In this document: in pieces, positions 6,635 through 10,326 of the stretch
Position numbering within the stretch: position 1 is the first letter of the stretch
How the letters are laid out: each line of letters starts with the position of its first letter
Source of the DNA: Flavobacterium sp.
GTDB taxonomy: Bacteria > Bacteroidota > Bacteroidia > Flavobacteriales > Flavobacteriaceae
DNA length: 10,326 bases
NCBI GenBank assembly: GCA_019105125.1
Contig: JAHRWO010000316.1
Span: 1 to 10,326 of the forward strand
Reading direction: 5' to 3'
Notes under the pieces: model-generated
Told to the model about the DNA's origin: nothing
What the model saw: the letters and a program-made list of their open reading frames with translations, nothing else
Databases searched by the model: none
Program-made: the position numbers and the translations under genes

Positions 6635-6664
6635 TTTGCTAACAAAATAATTTGATTACTTTTG
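6635..6664 (+). promoter_or_regulatory. Bacteroidota-type promoter for the WaaE-like glycosyltransferase gene
   Basis: TTTG (6635-6638) and a perfect -7 box TACTTTTG (6657-6664) are separated by 18 bases. The box ends 16 bases before the ATG at 6681. It sits in the 97-base divergent gap shared with the heptosyltransferase-like gene. Confidence 0.75.
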
Positions 6665-6680
6665 TGAAAATTCAAATTTT

Positions 6681-7442
6681 ATGGCAATTAGTGGTTTAGT
6701 CATTACGTTTAATGAAGAAAAAAATATTGGAAAATGCATCGATGCTTTGTTTGAAGTGTGCGATGAAGTTATCATTGTTGATTCGTTAAGTTCTGATAAT
6801 ACAGTAAAAATTGCCGAAGAAAAAGGCGCAAAAGTGATTTCTCAAAAATTTCTTGGTGATGGACCACAACGGACACACGGATTGCCATTTTGCAAAAACG
6901 ATTGGATTTTGAATTTAGATGCTGACGAATTTTTAGACAAAGATGCCAAAGAATTTATCTTAAAAGGAAAATATTTAGAAGGAAATTACGATGCATTTTC
7001 GTTTCGAGTTAAAAACTTTTTAGCCGATGAATTAATCGATTTTTCGGGTTGGTATCCCGATCATAAAGTTCGTTTTTTTAATAAGAAAACTGCAAAACCT
7101 TCCGAAGCTAAAGTGCATCAAAAAATTGAAACTACTAACGAAAAAAAAGTAGCCGTTCATATTTTACATTACGGTTGGGATTCTTTTGAACAAATTATTA
7201 CAAAGAAAAACCAATATTCTACTTGGCATGCCCAACAACTTTTTGATCAAGGAAAAAGAGTAGGAGCCATGAAGCCTGTAATTAATGGATTAACGGCTTT
7301 TATTAGATGTTATTTTTTCAAAAAAGGAATTTTTAACGGAATTGATGGCATCACCATAGCTTTAATTCAAGGTTTTTTCTCCCACATAAAATACGCTAAA
7401 TTACTCAAATTACAACGTCAAGAAAAATTATTGAAACGATAA
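6681..7442 (+). CDS. Family 2 glycosyltransferase, WaaE/KdtX/LgtF-like
   Basis: A 253-residue glycosyltransferase of the subgroup that includes LPS core beta-1,4-glucosyltransferases (LgtF, WaaE/KdtX). It starts with SGLVITFNEEKNIGKCI (4-20), then VIIVDSLSSDNT (30-41), FLGDGPQRTHGL (57-68), the metal-binding LDADEFL (79-85), FSGWYPDHKVRFF (121-133, a subgroup hallmark) and VHILHYGW (159-166). The C-terminal region about 199-240 is hydrophobic with interspersed basic residues and probably associates with the inner membrane. The length is typical and the ATG at 6681 directly precedes the first beta strand. The gene has its own strong promoter and is followed by a hairpin terminator, so it is probably a single-gene unit. 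Glucose transfer onto heptose or Kdo is the family precedent; the actual linkage here is not readable. Confidence 0.9.
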   Translation: MAISGLVITFNEEKNIGKCIDALFEVCDEVIIVDSLSSDNTVKIAEEKGAKVISQKFLGDGPQRTHGLPFCKNDWILNLDADEFLDKDAKEFILKGKYLEGNYDAFSFRVKNFLADELIDFSGWYPDHKVRFFNKKTAKPSEAKVHQKIETTNEKKVAVHILHYGWDSFEQIITKKNQYSTWHAQQLFDQGKRVGAMKPVINGLTAFIRCYFFKKGIFNGIDGITIALIQGFFSHIKYAKLLKLQRQEKLLKR

Positions 7443-7444
7443 AA

Positions 7445-7492
7445 TAAAAAATTCCAATTCACAAATATTTGATTGTGAATTGGAATTTTTTA
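7445..7492. terminator. Bidirectional intrinsic terminator
   Basis: A perfect 20-bp stem (7445-7464 with 7473-7492) encloses an 8-base loop. The core TTCCAATTCACAA is flanked by an A run on the left and a T run on the right, so the hairpin is followed by a U tract on either strand. It begins three bases after the stop of the WaaE-like gene (+) and ends 23 bases beyond the dapD stop (-), and so can serve both convergent genes. Confidence 0.88.
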
Positions 7493-7515
7493 TTCTTCTA
7501 ACTTCGTACTTAGAT

Positions 7516-8331
7516 TTATACCGCTACATTATATTCTCTCAAAGCATCGTTAAGGGAGGTTTTTAAATCGGTTGAAGCTTTTCTTTGTCCAATGATTATC
7601 GCGCAAGGAACTTGGTATTCTCCAGCGGGGAATTTCTTAGTATAACTTCCTGGAATTACAACTGAACGAGCAGGAACCACTCCTTTGTATTCTATTGGTT
7701 CGTCACCTGTCACGTCAATGATTTTTGTAGAACCTGTTAAACAAACATTCGCTCCTAAAACCGCTTCTTTTCCAACGTGAACACCTTCCACTACGATACA
7801 TCTTGAACCGATGAAAGCACCATCTTCAATAATTACTGGTGCTGCTTGTAATGGTTCTAAAACACCACCAATTCCAACACCACCAGAAAGATGAACATGT
7901 TTTCCAATTTGCGCACAACTTCCTACAGTAGCCCAAGTGTCTACCATCGTACCTTCATCAACATAAGCACCAATGTTTACATAACTTGGCATTAAAATTA
8001 CACCACTTGAAATATAAGCACCGTATCTTGCAACAGCATTAGGAACTACACGAATTCCTTTTTCCGCATAATTGCGTTTCAATTCCATTTTATCGTGATA
8101 TTCAAAAATACCAGCTTCCCAAGTTTCCATTTTTTGAATAGGGAAGTACATAACAACCGCTTTTTTAACCCATTCGTTTACTTGCCAACCGTTATTTGTT
8201 GGTTCAGCTACACGAAGTTTTCCGCTATCTAATAATTCGATAACTTCTCTAATGGCTTTTTGCGTAGTTTCTTCTTGTAATAAAGCACGATTTTCCCATG
8301 CTTGTTCTATTGTTGCTTGTAAATTGGTCAT
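7516..8331 (-). CDS. dapD: 2,3,4,5-tetrahydropyridine-2,6-dicarboxylate N-succinyltransferase
   Basis: Transfers succinyl from succinyl-CoA to tetrahydrodipicolinate in the succinylase branch of diaminopimelate/lysine synthesis, feeding peptidoglycan and protein. The 271 residues match the family length of about 270-275. An N-terminal helical domain (1-90) with IEQAWENR is followed by a left-handed beta-helix of hexapeptide repeats (about 95-205), including VVPNAVARYGAYI, YVDEGTMVDTWATVGSCAQIG with the conserved Asp131, LSGGVGIGGVLEP and VLGANVCLTGSTKI; a C-terminal strand region holds VPARSVVIPGSY. Family members work as trimers. The ATG at 8331 is preferred to a TTG at 8340, because MTNLQ...IEQAW is the usual N terminus. 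A -7 box lies upstream and a hairpin terminator downstream, so the gene is probably transcribed alone. Confidence 0.96.
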   Translation of the reverse strand: MTNLQATIEQAWENRALLQEETTQKAIREVIELLDSGKLRVAEPTNNGWQVNEWVKKAVVMYFPIQKMETWEAGIFEYHDKMELKRNYAEKGIRVVPNAVARYGAYISSGVILMPSYVNIGAYVDEGTMVDTWATVGSCAQIGKHVHLSGGVGIGGVLEPLQAAPVIIEDGAFIGSRCIVVEGVHVGKEAVLGANVCLTGSTKIIDVTGDEPIEYKGVVPARSVVIPGSYTKKFPAGEYQVPCAIIIGQRKASTDLKTSLNDALREYNVAV

Positions 8332-8351
8332 GATTTTCAAAATTTGTGAAG

Positions 8352-8359
8352 CAAAGATA
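8352..8359 (-). promoter_or_regulatory. Probable -7 promoter box of dapD
   Basis: The minus strand reads TATCTTTG (8359-8352), a full match to TAnnTTTG, 20 bases before the dapD ATG. I do not see a matching TTG at the usual -33 distance, so only the -7 half is supported. Confidence 0.55.
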
Positions 8360-8437
8360 CTATTTTATGATTTTTGGAATTGTTTTTGATTCAGAAAAAA
8401 TCAGTAATTTTATAGATATAACAAAAAATACGCTACT

Positions 8438-9286
8438 ATGAAAAAAAGTCTTTTAATTTTAGGAATAATAGCTTTTAGTTTAACTTCTTGTAAAAAGGAA
8501 ATTGAAACAGAAACAGAAGGAACATCAGTTGATTCCACAATAGTTCAAGTTGATGAACATAATGCAAAAAACAGTTTAGATTATATAGGAACATACAAAG
8601 GTTTTTTACCATGTGCTGATTGTGAAGCTATTGAAACTACTATCGCATTAAATGAAGATTCCTATATAAAGGAAACCGTTTACAAAGGGAAATCGAATGA
8701 AGTTTTCAAAGAAACCGGAAAATATACTTGGAATGAAGCTGGAAACACAATCAGACTTTCGGGTTCAGAAGCTCCAAATCAATATTTTGTTGGTGAAGGT
8801 GTTTTATTTCATTTAGATGCTGATGGAAAACGTATTGAAGGCGATTTGGCTGATTCATATAGATTATTAAGAATCCAAATTTCGGAACCTGTAGCTCCAG
8901 TTCAAAAAGAAGAAGTAAAAACCAAAGAAATTGCTAAAGTAGACATTAAAAATTCAAAATGGCGTTTGGTAAAATTGAACGGGAAAACGATTCAAAAAAA
9001 TACAGATACTAAAAAAGAATTCGGAATTAATTTTAATACTGACGGAAGATTTTCAGCTTTTGCAGGTTGTAATAATATGATGGGAAGCTATAAATTAAAA
9101 GAAGAGGTAAGTCGTATTGAATTCTCAAAAGTAGCTTCGACTATGATGGCTTGTGAAGATATGGTAACGGAACAAGAATTTGCAAAAGTTTTAGAAACAG
9201 TTGATAATTACAATTTCGATGGTAAAACGCTAAAACTTAATAAAGCTAGAATGACACCTTTAGCCGAATTTGAAATTATCAAATAA
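8438..9286 (+). CDS. Lipoprotein with NlpE-like and META domains
   Basis: A 282-residue predicted lipoprotein. The signal peptide has KK at positions 2-3, a hydrophobic stretch (5-16) and the lipobox LTSC with Cys18 as the lipidation site; acidic residues follow soon after, so surface export of the mature protein is possible. An acidic Ser/Thr-rich linker runs to about residue 47. Residues about 48-150 resemble the NlpE N-terminal domain, starting YIGTYKGFLPCADCEAI with the conserved CxxC (Cys59, Cys62). Residues about 170-282 form a META/HslJ domain with the hallmark GCNNMMGSY (Cys211) and STMMAC (Cys239), which could form a disulfide. NlpE senses surface and lipoprotein-sorting stress in Escherichia coli, but no such role is shown here; META domains have no defined activity. 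Divergent from dapD. The only upstream promoter match is weak (TAATTTTA at 8405-8412). Confidence 0.88.
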   Translation: MKKSLLILGIIAFSLTSCKKEIETETEGTSVDSTIVQVDEHNAKNSLDYIGTYKGFLPCADCEAIETTIALNEDSYIKETVYKGKSNEVFKETGKYTWNEAGNTIRLSGSEAPNQYFVGEGVLFHLDADGKRIEGDLADSYRLLRIQISEPVAPVQKEEVKTKEIAKVDIKNSKWRLVKLNGKTIQKNTDTKKEFGINFNTDGRFSAFAGCNNMMGSYKLKEEVSRIEFSKVASTMMACEDMVTEQEFAKVLETVDNYNFDGKTLKLNKARMTPLAEFEIIK

Positions 9287-9301
9287 TTGAATGTATATTT
9301 G
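9269..9301 (+). promoter_or_regulatory. Bacteroidota-type promoter for ruvX
   Basis: TTTG (9269-9272), inside the last codons of the lipoprotein gene, is followed after 21 bases by TATATTTG (9294-9301), a full TAnnTTTG match that ends 16 bases before the ruvX ATG. No hairpin separates the two genes, so readthrough from the lipoprotein gene is also possible. Confidence 0.6.
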
Positions 9302-9317
9302 TTGCAAATAATCAATA

Positions 9318-9728
9318 ATGCGAATTTTAGCCATAGATTACGGAATCAAACGAACAGGAATTGCTGTTACAGATGAAATGCAGATGATAGCTTTTGGGCT
9401 AACCACAATTCCATCAGACACAGCAATTACTTTTTTAAAAGACTATTTTTCGAAAGAAAAAGTTGAACGAGTAATCGTTGGTGAACCTAAGCAAATGGAT
9501 GGGACGCCTTCGCAAAGTGCCGAAATCATTAATGCTTTTGTGGCTAAATTTCAAACCGTTTTCCCTGAAATGCCGGTGGATAGAGTTGATGAACGTTTTA
9601 CTTCTAAAATAGCGTTTCAAACTATGATTGATAGCGGTTTAAAAAAGAAACAACGTCAAAATAAAGCTTTGGTAGACGAAATTGCCGCAACAATTATGCT
9701 TCAAGATTATTTACATTATAAAAAATAG
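9318..9728 (+). CDS. ruvX: RuvX/YqgF family resolvase-like nuclease
   Basis: A 136-residue RNase H-fold protein of the YqgF family, annotated as a putative Holliday junction resolvase and linked in Escherichia coli to 16S rRNA 5'-end maturation; which activity dominates here is not known. Motifs are LAIDYGIKRTGIAVTD with catalytic Asp7, VIVGEPKQMDG (53-62), VDERFTSKIA (Asp91, Glu92) and the C-terminal DEIAATIMLQDYL with Asp120 and Glu121. All expected acidic residues are present and the length is typical. The ATG at 9318 gives the normal MRILAIDYG start. The gene lies 31 bases after the lipoprotein gene and 55 bases before def. Confidence 0.94.
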   Translation: MRILAIDYGIKRTGIAVTDEMQMIAFGLTTIPSDTAITFLKDYFSKEKVERVIVGEPKQMDGTPSQSAEIINAFVAKFQTVFPEMPVDRVDERFTSKIAFQTMIDSGLKKKQRQNKALVDEIAATIMLQDYLHYKK

Positions 9729-9736
9729 TACTTTTG
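9729..9736 (+). promoter_or_regulatory. Probable -7 promoter box of def
   Basis: TACTTTTG lies directly after the ruvX stop codon and matches TAnnTTTG fully. It is 47 bases before the def ATG, further than the 12-20 bases seen for other promoters in this window, and the extra leader is filled by a 7-bp tandem repeat. No clear TTG is present at the -33 distance. Confidence 0.55.
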
Positions 9737-9744
9737 CACTCGGA

Positions 9745-9779
9745 ATTTAGAATTCAGAAGTTAGAAAATAGAAATTACA
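9745..9779 (+). repeat. Degenerate 7-bp tandem repeat in the def leader
   Basis: Five successive heptamers, ATTTAGA, ATTCAGA, AGTTAGA, AAATAGA and AATTACA, share the pattern A-x-x-x-A-(G/C)-A without gaps. The array fills most of the interval between the -7 box and the def start codon (9784). The periodicity is read directly; the function is unknown. Confidence 0.6.
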
Positions 9780-9783
9780 GATT

Positions 9784-10326
9784 ATGATTTTACCAATATA
9801 CGGATACGGAGAACCAGTTTTACGTAAAGTAGGAGAGGACATTACACCAGAATATCCGAATCTTAAAGAAACAATTGCTAATATGTATGACACAATGTAT
9901 CATGCACATGGCGTTGGTTTGGCGGCTCCACAAGTTGGGTTACCGATTCGTTTGTTTATTGTAGATACCGAACCTTTTAGCGATAGTGATGATGTTTCTA
10001 AAGAAGAAGCGGCTTTAATGAAAGATTTCAAAAAAACGTTCATTAATGCTAAAATCATTAAAGAAGAAGGCGATATTTGGGGATTCAACGAAGGGTGTTT
10101 GAGTATTCCTGATGTGCGCGAAGATGTATTTCGTCATGATACCATTACAATTGAATATTTCGACGAAGATTTCAATAAGAAGACCGAAGTGTATGATGGT
10201 TTAATCGCACGTGTTATCCAACATGAGTACGACCATATCGAAGGAATTTTATTCACCGATCACTTATCGATGTTGAAAAAGAAGTTAATTGGGAAAAAAT
10301 TGCAAAACATTATGGATGGTAAAGCA
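9784..10326 (+). CDS. def: Peptide deformylase (3' end beyond window)
   Basis: Removes the N-terminal formyl group from nascent proteins at the ribosome, using a bound metal. The frame is open from the ATG at 9784 to the right edge, giving 181 residues; flavobacterial homologues are about 196 long, so only a short C-terminal tail is missing. The three signature motifs are all present: GVGLAAPQ (43-50), EGCLS (103-107, with metal ligand Cys105) and QHEYDH (146-151, with ligands His147 and His151 and catalytic Glu148). An insertion of about 20 charged residues between the first two motifs (about 64-84) is typical of the longer type. The ATG precedes ILPIYGYGEPVLR, the usual N terminus. It follows ruvX on the same strand and probably has its own promoter. 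Confidence 0.96.
   Translation, partial: MILPIYGYGEPVLRKVGEDITPEYPNLKETIANMYDTMYHAHGVGLAAPQVGLPIRLFIVDTEPFSDSDDVSKEEAALMKDFKKTFINAKIIKEEGDIWGFNEGCLSIPDVREDVFRHDTITIEYFDEDFNKKTEVYDGLIARVIQHEYDHIEGILFTDHLSMLKKKLIGKKLQNIMDGKA

Noticed and set aside
8369..8402. Inverted repeat GATTTTT ... AAAAATC between dapD and the lipoprotein gene, considered as an operator
   Set aside because: Only seven A/T-dominated bases per arm, easily expected by chance in this AT-rich gap, and no regulator is encoded nearby.
9435..9620. Short minus-strand open frame
   Set aside because: Antisense to the conserved catalytic part of ruvX with no independent support.
9900..10088. Short minus-strand open frame
   Set aside because: Antisense to the conserved motifs of def; no signal of its own.

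Overview
The window looks like chromosomal DNA from a member of the Bacteroidota, most likely the family Flavobacteriaceae and plausibly Flavobacterium or a close relative. The reasons are low G+C, leaders without Shine-Dalgarno sequences, repeated -7 boxes of the Bacteroidota type (TAnnTTTG), and proteins that read like flavobacterial versions of CCA-adding enzyme, DapD, RuvX and peptide deformylase. This placement comes from pattern recognition, not a database search. I see no tRNA, rRNA, CRISPR array, transposase, phage gene or defence island.

Positions 1-3841 hold a tightly packed minus-strand series, transcribed from right to left. It starts with two family-2 glycosyltransferases that overlap by one base, followed by a YrdC/Sua5-type threonylcarbamoyladenylate synthase with a TTG start, a small GxxExxY protein of the PD-(D/E)XK nuclease superfamily, and the CCA-adding tRNA nucleotidyltransferase, which is cut by the left edge. 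The GxxExxY gene lies between two near-perfect 18-bp inverted repeats, so it looks like a small inserted cassette separating two tRNA-maturation genes.

Positions 3842-7442 continue what appears to be a lipopolysaccharide core patch on alternating strands. It contains a Kdo/WaaP-type lipopolysaccharide kinase and a family-2 glycosyltransferase (+), a family-9 heptosyltransferase-like enzyme (-), and a WaaE/LgtF-like family-2 glycosyltransferase (+). With the two upstream minus-strand enzymes this makes five glycosyltransferases and one sugar kinase. They probably build and phosphorylate the inner core of LPS at the cytoplasmic face of the inner membrane; the exact sugars cannot be read from sequence. 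A long perfect hairpin at 7445-7492 closes this patch and also ends the convergent dapD gene.

Positions 7516-10326 are housekeeping: dapD (-, lysine/diaminopimelate pathway), a divergent NlpE-META lipoprotein (+), ruvX/yqgF (+) and def (+, cut by the right edge). The def leader holds a degenerate 7-bp tandem repeat.

No stretch longer than 300 bases lacks a gene. I found no convincing new multi-gene system. The observation most worth following is the inverted-repeat-flanked GxxExxY cassette, followed by the heptad repeat before def and the paralogous glycosyltransferase pair on either side of the kinase gene.
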